Source: CAYMUL01 sp964393605
GTDB lineage: Bacteria > Bacteroidota > Ignavibacteria > Ignavibacteriales > Ignavibacteriaceae
Direction: 5' to 3'
DNA length: 32,344 nucleotides
NCBI GenBank assembly: GCA_964393605.1
Contig: CAYMUL010000037.1
Location: forward strand, 1-32,344
Shown: positions 7,973 through 15,591 of the stretch, one piece after another
Layout: each line of letters opens with the position of its first letter
Position numbering within the stretch: the stretch's first letter is position 1
Notes under the pieces: generated by a model
Seen by the model: the letters and a program-made list of their open reading frames with translations, nothing else
Told to the model about the DNA's origin: nothing
The model's database searches: none
Position numbers and translations under genes: made by a program

Positions 7973-9394
7973 ATGAACAAAAACCAAAATATTTTATCGA
8001 AAGCAAATACTCTGCGATGGGAAATCGGAAAAAATTATCATGACACAGTAGTAGAAACAATTTACGGAAGCGCCGCGCGTATTGCCGCAAAAACCGTTGA
8101 AGTTAAAGGGGAGAAAAAACCATTTTACTTTGATAAAGTAATCGACGATATAATCACCAACAAATTTCTTGGCTTTCCGTTGATGTTTGCGTTGCTCGCA
8201 ATTGTTTTTTGGTTGACGATTGAAGGAGCGAATGTTCCATCTTCTTTACTTGCATCGTTATTGGTTGATACAGTTCATCCTTGGTTGAAAAATTTTGCAA
8301 CTGCAATTTCTTTACCAAATTTTTTAAGCGGGATGCTGATTGACGGTGCATATCTTGCGATGGCTTGGGTTATAAGTGTAATGCTTCCGCCGATGGCAAT
8401 TTTTTTTCCGATGTTCACACTGCTCGAAGATTTCGGATATCTACCGCGCGTCGCTTTTAATCTTGATGGGATTTTTAAGAAGGTCGGCGCACACGGGAAA
8501 CAAGCATTAACAATGACAATGGGTTTTGGGTGCAACGCCGCAGGTGTTGTTGCAACAAGAATTATTGATAGCCCTCGCGAAAGATTAATCGCAATCATTA
8601 CAAATAATTTTTCACTTTGCAACGGAAGATGGCCCACACAAATTTTAATCGCCACAATTTTTATCGGAGGATTAGTTCCCGCGCACTTAGCAGGAATTGC
8701 CAGTGCCGGCGCGGTTGTCTTTATTGCATTACTTGGAATTGCATTCAGTTTTTTTGTTTCGTGGGGATTATCTAAAACAGTTTTGAAAGGAGAAGCATCC
8801 GCATTCAGTTTGGAACTTCCGCCGTATCGTCCGCCGCAAATAATGAAAACACTTTATAGTTCATTAATTGATAGAACATTAATTGTTTTGTGGCGCGCGG
8901 TTGTCTTTGCCGTTCCGGCCGGAATTGTAATTTGGCTTGTATCCAATATTCATGCGGGTGAAATGAGTATTGCGGAATATTTTATTGATTGGTCAAATCC
9001 GTTCGGACTATTGCTCGGATTGAATGGGGTTATTCTGCTTGCATACATTATTGCAATTCCGGCGAATGAAATTATCATTCCGACAATATTAATGCTTACC
9101 GTGCTATCGGTAAATATAGCAGGAGCCGGTTCCGGCGCGGGTGTAATGTTTGAACTCGATTCAGCTTCTGCAATCGGAGATATTTTACGTTCCGGCGGAT
9201 GGACTACGTTAACAGGTATTTGTCTCATGCTTTTCAGTCTTCTGCACAATCCATGTTCGACAACGATCTATACAATTTATAAAGAAACTAAAAGTATGAA
9301 GTGGACTTTAATTTCCTCTTTGCTTCCCATTGTAATGGGCTTCGTCGTTTGTTTTTTTGTCGCTCAAATTTGGTTGCTGTTAAAAACAATTTAA
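7973..9394 (+). CDS. feoB: FeoB C-terminal permease (split FeoB, part 2)
   Basis: A 473-residue polytopic membrane protein corresponding to the FeoB transport domain: two Gate (nucleoside-recognition-like) modules around a FeoB_C segment. Diagnostic motifs are GFGCNAAGVVATR in the first Gate, the Cys-containing NNFSLCNGRWPTQ segment, IPANEIIIPTILML, and the late HNPCSTTIYTIYKE followed by a final helix. The first 70 residues are soluble and may contact the separate GTPase. The start ATG is one nucleotide after the upstream TGA, so translational coupling is likely. It is probably the inner-membrane Fe(II) channel. Whether the split is ancestral or recent cannot be told here, but both halves look intact. 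Confidence 0.92.
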   Translation: MNKNQNILSKANTLRWEIGKNYHDTVVETIYGSAARIAAKTVEVKGEKKPFYFDKVIDDIITNKFLGFPLMFALLAIVFWLTIEGANVPSSLLASLLVDTVHPWLKNFATAISLPNFLSGMLIDGAYLAMAWVISVMLPPMAIFFPMFTLLEDFGYLPRVAFNLDGIFKKVGAHGKQALTMTMGFGCNAAGVVATRIIDSPRERLIAIITNNFSLCNGRWPTQILIATIFIGGLVPAHLAGIASAGAVVFIALLGIAFSFFVSWGLSKTVLKGEASAFSLELPPYRPPQIMKTLYSSLIDRTLIVLWRAVVFAVPAGIVIWLVSNIHAGEMSIAEYFIDWSNPFGLLLGLNGVILLAYIIAIPANEIIIPTILMLTVLSVNIAGAGSGAGVMFELDSASAIGDILRSGGWTTLTGICLMLFSLLHNPCSTTIYTIYKETKSMKWTLISSLLPIVMGFVVCFFVAQIWLLLKTI

Positions 9395-9402
9395 GGAGTT
9401 GA

Positions 9403-10197
9403 TTGAAAAATATTTTATTCACGCTGCTATCATTCTCTTTCGGCATATTAGCGCAATCTTTTGATAAAGCTATTGAAGATAATTCAGTATTAATCGAGGA
9501 AGCATATAATCAGGAAGAGAGAATTGTTCAACATATTTTTTCCGTTGAAAGAATTAACGAAGAAAGTTATCCTTTAAATATTTCTTTTACACAGGAATGG
9601 CCGCTCGGCGGGCAACATCACCAACTAAGTTATACGTTGCCCTTCGCCAATAATGAAGCCATCGGAAGCACTATCGGTGATATTATGATCAACTATCGCT
9701 TTCAATGGTTGGATGGAAATGAGTTTGTAGCAGTTGCGCCTCGTGCATCGCTTATTCTTCCCACGGGCAAACCGGAAAATGGAATGGGCAATAACAAATT
9801 TGGCTTGGAGTTGAATATTCCCATTAGCAAAAGATTGGCAAATAGTTTTGTAACTCATTACAATGCGGGAATGAAATTCATTCCTCATGCCGAACATTCG
9901 GGAATAACTATTAATTATGAAAAAACAATAAATGATTTTTTCTTCGGCGCAAGTTGCATTTGGCTTGTCAATTATAATTTTAATTTGATGCTCGAATTTC
10001 GGCTCGATAATTTTTCTTCGAGAGAACAGTTAAGCAATGAACGAACAACTTCCAATATTTTGAATGCGGCAATTCGTTATGCAATTGATTTTGATAACCT
10101 GCAAATTGTTCCGATTCTTGCAATACCAACATATTTTGAAGAAGGAAAAGCAACTTCAAACATTTTATTTTATATTTCATTCGAACATAATTTTTAA
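9403..10197 (+). CDS. Outer-membrane beta-barrel protein in feo operon
   Basis: A 264-residue protein with a signal peptide (MKNILFTLLSFSFGILAQS). The rest is an alternating amphipathic pattern with many aromatic strand ends, finishing in FYISFEHNF, an aromatic C-terminus typical of outer-membrane barrels. It resembles the small barrel group annotated as transporter or MetA-pathway-like. TTG is the start: AAGGAG at 9393-9398 overlaps the FeoB stop and lies 4 nt upstream, and no closer ATG exists. Its place right after FeoB suggests a role in moving metal or a ligand across the outer membrane; this rests on context only. Confidence 0.75.
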   Translation: MKNILFTLLSFSFGILAQSFDKAIEDNSVLIEEAYNQEERIVQHIFSVERINEESYPLNISFTQEWPLGGQHHQLSYTLPFANNEAIGSTIGDIMINYRFQWLDGNEFVAVAPRASLILPTGKPENGMGNNKFGLELNIPISKRLANSFVTHYNAGMKFIPHAEHSGITINYEKTINDFFFGASCIWLVNYNFNLMLEFRLDNFSSREQLSNERTTSNILNAAIRYAIDFDNLQIVPILAIPTYFEEGKATSNILFYISFEHNF

Positions 10198-10214
10198 AAG
10201 AGATGGAAAGACAA

Positions 10215-10748
10215 ATGAATAAATTTAAAACGGTCATAATTATACTTGCGCTATTTTTATTTCAAGGTTGCCTTGTTATCGATAAAATTTCTTACGAAAT
10301 AAAACTTACAACTGAACTTGGCGGCACGGTTACTGTCAATTTCGAAAACATCCAATCCGATGCTATCGGCGATAAAGAATTTGAAGAAGACAAAAAAAAT
10401 CTTTTTGAATATATTTTAAAAAGTGATGACTTTGTGAAATCAATGGAGTTTGAAGGGAAGATGATTAAAGAAAGAAAAGTTGTTGTTGAAGAAAATAAAT
10501 TAAACGGAAAAGTTGTCTATGATTTTGAAGACATCAAAAAAGTTGAAGGAATTCAGTACGACGGCGAATTTTATTATCTCACGATGCAGCTTGAAGACAG
10601 CATTATTACAACTAACGGAGAGCTGATTGTTTCGGATGAATACAAACGAATTTTATGGGAGAAAGGAACGCGCGAAATTAAATTTGAAGTTTATTCCGAT
10701 AACGGCGAGAAAAAATTAAAACCTCTTTCTTCCTTTTATAAAAAGTAA
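10215..10748 (+). CDS. Lipoprotein of unknown function
   Basis: About 177 residues from ATG 10215, which has GGAAAG 4 nt upstream. The ATG at 10203 is in frame but its purine run abuts it directly. The N-terminus MNKFKTVIIILALFLF leads to the lipobox FQGC. The mature part is acidic and lysine-rich, with predicted strands and one helix, and no enzymatic motif. It lies 5-17 nt after the barrel gene (depending on the start chosen) and 5 nt before priA, so it belongs to the same transcription unit. It may be an accessory of the barrel. Function unknown. Confidence 0.72.
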   Translation: MNKFKTVIIILALFLFQGCLVIDKISYEIKLTTELGGTVTVNFENIQSDAIGDKEFEEDKKNLFEYILKSDDFVKSMEFEGKMIKERKVVVEENKLNGKVVYDFEDIKKVEGIQYDGEFYYLTMQLEDSIITTNGELIVSDEYKRILWEKGTREIKFEVYSDNGEKKLKPLSSFYKK

Positions 10749-10753
10749 AAAGA

Positions 10754-13228
10754 GTGTTTGTATCAATTCAATTTGCAATTACTTCGCGAAAAGCGTTCAC
10801 ATATTCGGTACCCGAAGAACTAGTTGAGGCAGTAAAAACCGGGGTGCGCGCAGTGGCGCCTTTTGGGAAAAGAACTCTCACCGGTTTTGTTACCGAAGTT
10901 CACACACACAACCCGCAGCAAGATTCTGAAATAAAAATAAAACCGATTTATGACATTCTTGATTCGCACCAACTTTATACAAATGAAGATATAAAATTTT
11001 ATTCATGGTTGTCGGAGTATTACCTTTGCTCGTTGGGGGAGGCATTACGCTTGGCCGTGCCGCAAGGGAGCGATGTTGAATCACGTAAAATAATTTATGT
11101 AGATCAAGATTTTTCTTTGCAACTCTTTCAGAAAGAAAAACGAAAAGATTCTTTGCGAGGAAAAATTCTTTCCACTCTTATCAATAAAAAGAAAATCTCC
11201 TTTTCACAGCTTCAGAAAGAAGTGAAGAAAAAAAACATTCATGCCGTTGTGAGAAAATTGGAAGAAGAGGGAGCGCTCTCGTGCATCGATGAAAATGCGA
11301 AACCGAAGTTGAAAGCAAAAAAAATCAGATGCGTCAAACTCGCAAAACCGGTGCAGGATATCTACGATACAATTCCTGAAATAGAAAGAAAGAGCCCGAA
11401 ACAAGTTATTCTTCTTTTGCAAATGATAAAACAAAAAAATGAAATTGTTAAAGCGGCAGATATTCTTAAGCAAACCAAATCGGCTCAATCAACTCTTGAT
11501 TCGCTTGTACAGAAAGGGTTGCTCGCGTATTACGAAAAAGAAATCGAAAGAAAATATTCGCTTAACTATTCGGAAACAGAGAAACAGATCACTCCTTCAA
11601 AAGATCAAATTAATGTAATTAATGAAGTTTCAAAATTTATTGATGAAAAAAAATTCTCGGCATTTCTTCTTCACGGAGTAACAGGTTCCGGGAAAACGCA
11701 AGTTTATATTGAGTTAATAAAAAGAGCACTTGCAAAACAACAAACTGCGCTGCTTCTCGTTCCCGAAATATCTCTTACCCCGCAAATTACATTTCGATTA
11801 GTCAGCAACTTCGGCGAGGACGTTACAGTGTTGCACAGCAAAATGTCTCCCGGCGAACGATTCGATTCATGGAAAAAAGTTTTAAATGGAAAAAGTAAAA
11901 TAGTTGTAGGTGCTCGTTCGGCATTGTTCGCACCCCTTAAAAATATCGGTGTAATTATTGTCGATGAAGAACACGACGGCAGTTACAAGCAATGTGAAAT
12001 GGTTCCCAAATATCAAGCACGCGATTGCGCTGTTGTAAGAGCGTCAATCCACAATTGCCCGATACTTCTTGGTTCCGCTACGCCTTCGGTGGAAAGCATG
12101 TACAATGCGCAAAGCGGTAAATATAAATTGCTCAAACTTGAAAAAAGAATTGATGATGCACGGCTACCCGAGATAACGCTTATAAATATCATTCAAGAAA
12201 AAAAACAGAAACGAATGGAAAATATATTTTCGAAAACTCTCCTCGAAAAAATATCCGATCGGTTAAATAAAAAAGAAGGAGTAATAATTCTTCAAAACAG
12301 ACGCGGTTTTTCTACGCAGATTTATTGCATCGAGTGTTCAATGATTGTTTCGTGCATCAACTGTTCGGTTGCGATGATTTATCATATAAAAGAAAATGAA
12401 CTTCGCTGTCATTATTGCGATTACTCGACTCATGTTCCGCGAATTTGCTCGCAATGCGGTTCGCCCAATTTAAAATATTTCGGCGCAGGAACAGAAAGAG
12501 TTGAAGATGAAATCGAATATTATTTTCCGAATGCAAAAATTGAACGCATCGATTCCGATTCGGTGAGAAACAAAGGTACGCTTGGCGATAAACTTACAAG
12601 ATTTTCTTCCGGCGAAATTGATATTCTCGTCGGCACTCAAATGGTTTCTAAAGGATTAGATTTTTCCCGCGTTACGCTTGTCGGAGTTATCTCCGCGGAA
12701 ACTACTTTATGGATGCCCGACTTTAGAGCAGATGAAAGAACGTTTCAATTGCTAACTCAAGTTGCCGGAAGAGCGGGTAGAAGTAAAACTGCCGGCGAAG
12801 TAGTTGTTCAAACTCAAAACGATCAGCACTTTGTTTTGCAAAAATTTTTAGCCAACGATTATTTCGGTTTTTATGAAAAAGAATTGAAGGATCGCGAAGA
12901 GACAAACTATCCCCCCTTCTTTCGGTTGTGTTTAATTGAAATGAAAGATAAAGACGATAAAAAAGTTCTCGATGCAATAAAAGATTTCCACCGAATATTA
13001 AAAAGTTATGAAAAATATGTGCGGGTATCGGCACCGACTTCGGCAATCATCGCAAAGTTGAACAATTTTTATCGCTACCAAATTATTGTGCGAAGCAGTA
13101 GAAAGAACGATCCCGGCGGCGCTACTCTAAGAAAAATTATTTTTGATTCTCTTTCGAAATTTCACGCGACTTCACTCTTCGGCGCAATTCCTCTTTCGAT
13201 AGATATTGATCCCAGCGATATTTTATAA
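10754..13228 (+). CDS. priA: Primosomal protein N' (replication restart helicase PriA)
   Basis: An 824-residue protein of normal PriA length. Domains in order: N-terminal 3'-DNA-binding domain (about 1-105: FAYSVPEEL-like start, VAPFGKRTLTGFV), winged-helix region, helicase lobe 1 with Walker A GVTGSGKT (about 309) and DEEHDGSYKQ (about 404), the zinc-binding insertion with eight cysteines in C-x2-C pairs (about 525-570), and lobe 2 with VGTQMVSKGLDF and QVAGRAGRS. It reloads DnaB at stalled forks and so is a housekeeping protein. GTG is the start, 5 nt after the lipoprotein stop. It is the last gene of the feo-led cluster; it may also have an internal promoter that I cannot locate. Confidence 0.95.
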   Translation: MFVSIQFAITSRKAFTYSVPEELVEAVKTGVRAVAPFGKRTLTGFVTEVHTHNPQQDSEIKIKPIYDILDSHQLYTNEDIKFYSWLSEYYLCSLGEALRLAVPQGSDVESRKIIYVDQDFSLQLFQKEKRKDSLRGKILSTLINKKKISFSQLQKEVKKKNIHAVVRKLEEEGALSCIDENAKPKLKAKKIRCVKLAKPVQDIYDTIPEIERKSPKQVILLLQMIKQKNEIVKAADILKQTKSAQSTLDSLVQKGLLAYYEKEIERKYSLNYSETEKQITPSKDQINVINEVSKFIDEKKFSAFLLHGVTGSGKTQVYIELIKRALAKQQTALLLVPEISLTPQITFRLVSNFGEDVTVLHSKMSPGERFDSWKKVLNGKSKIVVGARSALFAPLKNIGVIIVDEEHDGSYKQCEMVPKYQARDCAVVRASIHNCPILLGSATPSVESMYNAQSGKYKLLKLEKRIDDARLPEITLINIIQEKKQKRMENIFSKTLLEKISDRLNKKEGVIILQNRRGFSTQIYCIECSMIVSCINCSVAMIYHIKENELRCHYCDYSTHVPRICSQCGSPNLKYFGAGTERVEDEIEYYFPNAKIERIDSDSVRNKGTLGDKLTRFSSGEIDILVGTQMVSKGLDFSRVTLVGVISAETTLWMPDFRADERTFQLLTQVAGRAGRSKTAGEVVVQTQNDQHFVLQKFLANDYFGFYEKELKDREETNYPPFFRLCLIEMKDKDDKKVLDAIKDFHRILKSYEKYVRVSAPTSAIIAKLNNFYRYQIIVRSSRKNDPGGATLRKIIFDSLSKFHATSLFGAIPLSIDIDPSDIL

Positions 13229-13300
13229 CCTACTTCTCGAGTCTACTACAACAATGAAGCAAACGGTTGAAACTGTTAAACTATTCAGTAAGCATTTCCT

Positions 13301-13328
13301 TTAACCAACGGCTTAAGCCGTTGGTTAA
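13301..13328. repeat. Perfect 28-bp palindrome
   Basis: TTAACCAACGGCTT joined directly to its exact reverse complement. As RNA or single strand it would form a long hairpin with a minimal loop. No T-run follows on either strand, so it is not a standard terminator. It is the kind of motif expected of REP-like elements or small non-autonomous repeats. Confidence 0.7.
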
Positions 13329-13348
13329 GAATAACTTAAAGAACTGCG

Positions 13349-13379
13349 AACCGTTTCACCTGTCCCTTTGGGAACGGTT
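13349..13379. repeat. Inverted repeat with inner hairpin
   Basis: Arms AACCGTT (13349-13355) and AACGGTT (13373-13379) enclose CACCTGTCCCTTTGGG, in which TCCC/GGGA can form an inner stem. It lies 20 bp from the 28-bp palindrome, so the two may form one REP-like unit. Confidence 0.5.
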
Positions 13380-13477
13380 TATAATTCTTTTACGATTTTA
13401 TCTTGATGAACTTTTAGGTCGAACTTACTCCATCAATTCAAGCATCTCACCGACAAATTCTGCGATGATAATATCAT

Positions 13478-13534
13478 CCCCGAAAAGGTATAAAACAGAA
13501 ATTATTTATTGATATTATACCCGAAAAGTTATAA
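13478..13534 (+). promoter_or_regulatory. Two repeated operator-like sites before hipB
   Basis: CCCCGAAAAGGTATAA (13478-13493) and ACCCGAAAAGTTATAA (13519-13534) are near-identical direct repeats 41 bp apart. The second is also an imperfect inverted repeat (TTATACC / GTTATAA around CGAAA). They end 8 bp before the hipB ATG, where an autoregulating HipB dimer would be expected to bind. The E. coli HipB consensus is different, so the assignment rests on position and repetition. Confidence 0.45.
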
Positions 13535-13542
13535 TTTTCTTT

Positions 13543-13755
13543 ATGCAATCAGAATTAATAAAATTCATAAAGAGCAGAAGAAAACTGCTCGGTTTAACCC
13601 AGCAAGAACTTGCCGTTAAAGCAGGAGTAGGTCTGCGTTTCATCAGAGAACTTGAGCAAGGAAAAGAAACTTTGCGGCTTGATAAAGTAAATCAGGTTTT
13701 ACAATTGTTTGGTCATGAAATGATTCCGGGAAATAAGCGGCGCAATGAATCGTAG
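13543..13755 (+). CDS. hipB: HipB-like XRE antitoxin/repressor
   Basis: A 70-residue Cro/C1-type helix-turn-helix protein: IKSRRKLLGLTQQELAVKAGVGLRFIRELEQGKETLRLDKVNQVLQLFG, with the recognition helix around GVGLRFIRELEQG. The short polar tail (EMIPGNKRRNES) overlaps the next gene by 11 nt. The order HTH, HipA N-domain, kinase is that of HipBST-type toxin-antitoxin systems. It probably represses the operon through the two upstream repeats. Confidence 0.88.
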   Translation: MQSELIKFIKSRRKLLGLTQQELAVKAGVGLRFIRELEQGKETLRLDKVNQVLQLFGHEMIPGNKRRNES

Positions 13756-14068
13756 TGGTAAAGTTTTTTTTCAAGACGTTTTCGCCGGAATTATTTCAGA
13801 AGATGAAAATGGTTACAAGTTCGAATACGATGATGAGTTTCTAAAAAATAATTTAGATGCAATCAGTTTAACAATTCCAAAAACAAAAAAAATATTTACG
13901 AGCAAAACAATGTTCTCTTTCTTTGACGGACTGATTCCGGAAGGTTGGTTACTTGATATTGCAGTTAAGAATTGGAAACTTAATCCGCGAGACAGAATGG
14001 GATTACTCTTGGCTGTTTGTAGAGATTGCATTGGTGCCGTTAGCATCATACCGGTTGAGGAGAATTAA
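13745..14068 (+). CDS. hipS: HipS-like HipA N-subdomain protein
   Basis: A 107-residue protein equal to the N-terminal subdomain of HipA (HipA_N / couple_hipA): KVFFQDVFAGIISEDENGYKFEYDDEFL, then PEGWLLDIAVKNWKLNPRDRMGLLLAVCRDCIGAVSIIP. In one-piece HipA the kinase core follows in the same chain; here it is a separate gene starting right after this stop. In the E. coli O127 HipBST system the equivalent small protein HipS acts as the antitoxin, and that role is plausible here. Confidence 0.87.
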   Translation: MNRSGKVFFQDVFAGIISEDENGYKFEYDDEFLKNNLDAISLTIPKTKKIFTSKTMFSFFDGLIPEGWLLDIAVKNWKLNPRDRMGLLLAVCRDCIGAVSIIPVEEN

Positions 14069-15001
14069 ATGAATAAATGCCTTTACTGTTATGGTGTATT
14101 AAAGGAAGGAGATTTTCATTCCGAGTGCAGTAAAAAATTTTTTGGCACTACGTTCGCCCTGATCGTTCCATACAAATTAAACGAACTTTATAAACTCGGA
14201 AAGATCGTTGTTGAAAAAAAAGTAACTCTCCCAGGTGTACAATCAAAACTTTCTATGGAATTGGATAAGCATATCAAAGCCGAACCGAAATTAACTATAG
14301 TTGGATTATGGGGAAATTTCATTTTAAAACCACCGACAAAAGATTATCCTTCACTTCCGGAGAATGAAGACCTCACGATGAAGATTGCAACTATTTTTGG
14401 GTTGAAAACAGTTTCACATTCACTTGTAAAACTTATGAGCGGTGAACTTGCTTACGTTACTAAAAGAATAGATAGAGAAAAAAAATTAAAATTACATATG
14501 GAGGATTTTTGTCAATTAACCGAACGATTAACGGAAGATAAATATAAGGGTTCGATGGAATTAATAATTAAAACTATCGATAAATTTTCTTCCAACCCGG
14601 GATTAGATAAATTGTCTTTTTTCGAATTAACTTTATTTTCATTTCTTGTCGGAAATGCCGATATGCATCTAAAAAATTTCTCGTTGCTCTATCAACACGG
14701 AATGATTAATCTTTCACCTGCATATGATCTTCTTTCAACACGTTTGGTAATTACCGAAGAAGAAGACCCCGAAGAAACCGCATTAACTATAAACGGAAAA
14801 AAGCGGAAGTTGAGGAAAAATGATTTTATCTGTTTTGCAGAATTCGCAGGTTTAACAAAACCGCAAATAGAAAAATCTTTTCTGCGATTCGAAAGTAAGT
14901 TGACTGAAGCCATAGATTTTATTGACACTTCTTTCCTTTCCAAATCTTTGAAATTGAGGTATAAAAGAATAATTTCGGAACGAGCAAAGCGGTTATTATA
15001 G
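14069..15001 (+). CDS. hipT: HipT-like Ser/Thr kinase toxin (HipA core)
   Basis: A 310-residue protein. The N-terminus has CLYCYGVLKEGDFHSEC, a small Cys cluster common in Bacteroidetes HipA cores. LPGVQSKLSM (about 51-60) is the P-loop/autophosphorylation region, FILKP carries the ATP-contacting Lys, GNADMHLKN (about 195) the catalytic Asp and AYDLLST (about 218) the metal-binding Asp. HipA and HipT of E. coli phosphorylate aminoacyl-tRNA synthetases (GltX, TrpS respectively); the target here is unknown. The ATG directly abuts the HipS stop. All core residues are present, so the toxin looks functional. Confidence 0.88.
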   Translation: MNKCLYCYGVLKEGDFHSECSKKFFGTTFALIVPYKLNELYKLGKIVVEKKVTLPGVQSKLSMELDKHIKAEPKLTIVGLWGNFILKPPTKDYPSLPENEDLTMKIATIFGLKTVSHSLVKLMSGELAYVTKRIDREKKLKLHMEDFCQLTERLTEDKYKGSMELIIKTIDKFSSNPGLDKLSFFELTLFSFLVGNADMHLKNFSLLYQHGMINLSPAYDLLSTRLVITEEEDPEETALTINGKKRKLRKNDFICFAEFAGLTKPQIEKSFLRFESKLTEAIDFIDTSFLSKSLKLRYKRIISERAKRLL

Positions 15002-15176
15002 CCGAATCGCAAAGAAATTGATAGGAAACCAGAATCATTCCGCCTATCTTTGCTCACCGGCTTAAAATTTTTAAGATAAATTTCTCCCCAATATTCTTAT
15101 CCTAATCTTTTATCCGAGTTCAGGGAACAAATGTTTCCCAAATTTCATTAATCATTAAAATCATCAGGAGTAAAAG

Positions 15177-15494
15177 ATGAATATTTTTGTTGGAAATTTA
15201 TCACCAACCGTAGAAGACGATGATCTCATGTCTCTTTTTTCAGAACACGGACAAGTAAAAAGCGTAAAAATTATTCGCGATATGTTCACACGTCAATCAA
15301 AAGGATTCGGCTTTGTTGAAATGCCTACTCAAGGCGAAGCTCAAAAAGCTATGGAAACCTTAAATCTTTTTGAATTAAAAGGAAAAAAATTGACTGTCAA
15401 CGAAGCTCGTCCGAAGAGCGATAGTAAAGGCGGCGGCGGCGGCGGACGTAGGTCTGGCGGCGGCGGCGGTGGTTATCGCGGCGGAAGACGCTAA
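15177..15494 (+). CDS. RRM-type RNA-binding protein with Gly-rich tail
   Basis: A 105-residue protein. One RNA recognition motif (1-80) with RNP2 IFVGNL (3-8) and RNP1 KGFGFVEM (42-49), followed by a glycine/arginine-rich tail encoded by GGC repeats. AGGAG lies 6 nt before the ATG. Such single-RRM proteins are common in Bacteroidetes and cyanobacteria and are often cold-induced RNA chaperones. It stands alone with a long leader and a strong terminator, so it is probably monocistronic. Confidence 0.95.
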   Translation: MNIFVGNLSPTVEDDDLMSLFSEHGQVKSVKIIRDMFTRQSKGFGFVEMPTQGEAQKAMETLNLFELKGKKLTVNEARPKSDSKGGGGGGRRSGGGGGGYRGGRR

Positions 15495-15541
15495 CTTCTA
15501 TCTGTCTTTTTTTTAACTTTTTAAGTTATCAAAATTGATCA

Positions 15542-15576
15542 AACCTTAGTGGTGAATGCCGCTAAGGTTTTTTTAT
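15542..15576 (+). terminator. Rho-independent terminator
   Basis: Stem of 11 bp, AACCTTAGTGG (15542-15552) / CCGCTAAGGTT (15559-15569) with one G-T pair, 6-nt loop, then TTTTTTTATTT. It ends the RRM gene. The opposite strand lacks a T-run, so it is not clearly bidirectional. Confidence 0.88.
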
Positions 15577-15591
15577 TTAATCGAAAATTAT

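Larger units (their letters stand above)
13229..13542. other. Gene-poor stretch with palindromes between priA and hipB
   Basis: No convincing gene. It holds a perfect 28-bp palindrome, a second inverted repeat and two operator-like repeats (listed separately). On the minus strand, 13425-13505 encodes 26 open codons ending in FVGEMLELME and stop. They have no start codon and may be the tail of a lost gene. An 81-codon plus-strand reading frame (13267-13512) runs through the palindromes and has no protein-like features. Confidence 0.5.

Noticed and set aside
13425..13505. Minus-strand C-terminal fragment ending FVGEMLELME
   Set aside because: Only 26 codons with no start; could be a gene remnant but could equally be chance.
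13267..13512. 81-codon plus-strand reading frame after priA
   Set aside because: It passes through two palindromes, has no RBS and no recognisable composition or motif.
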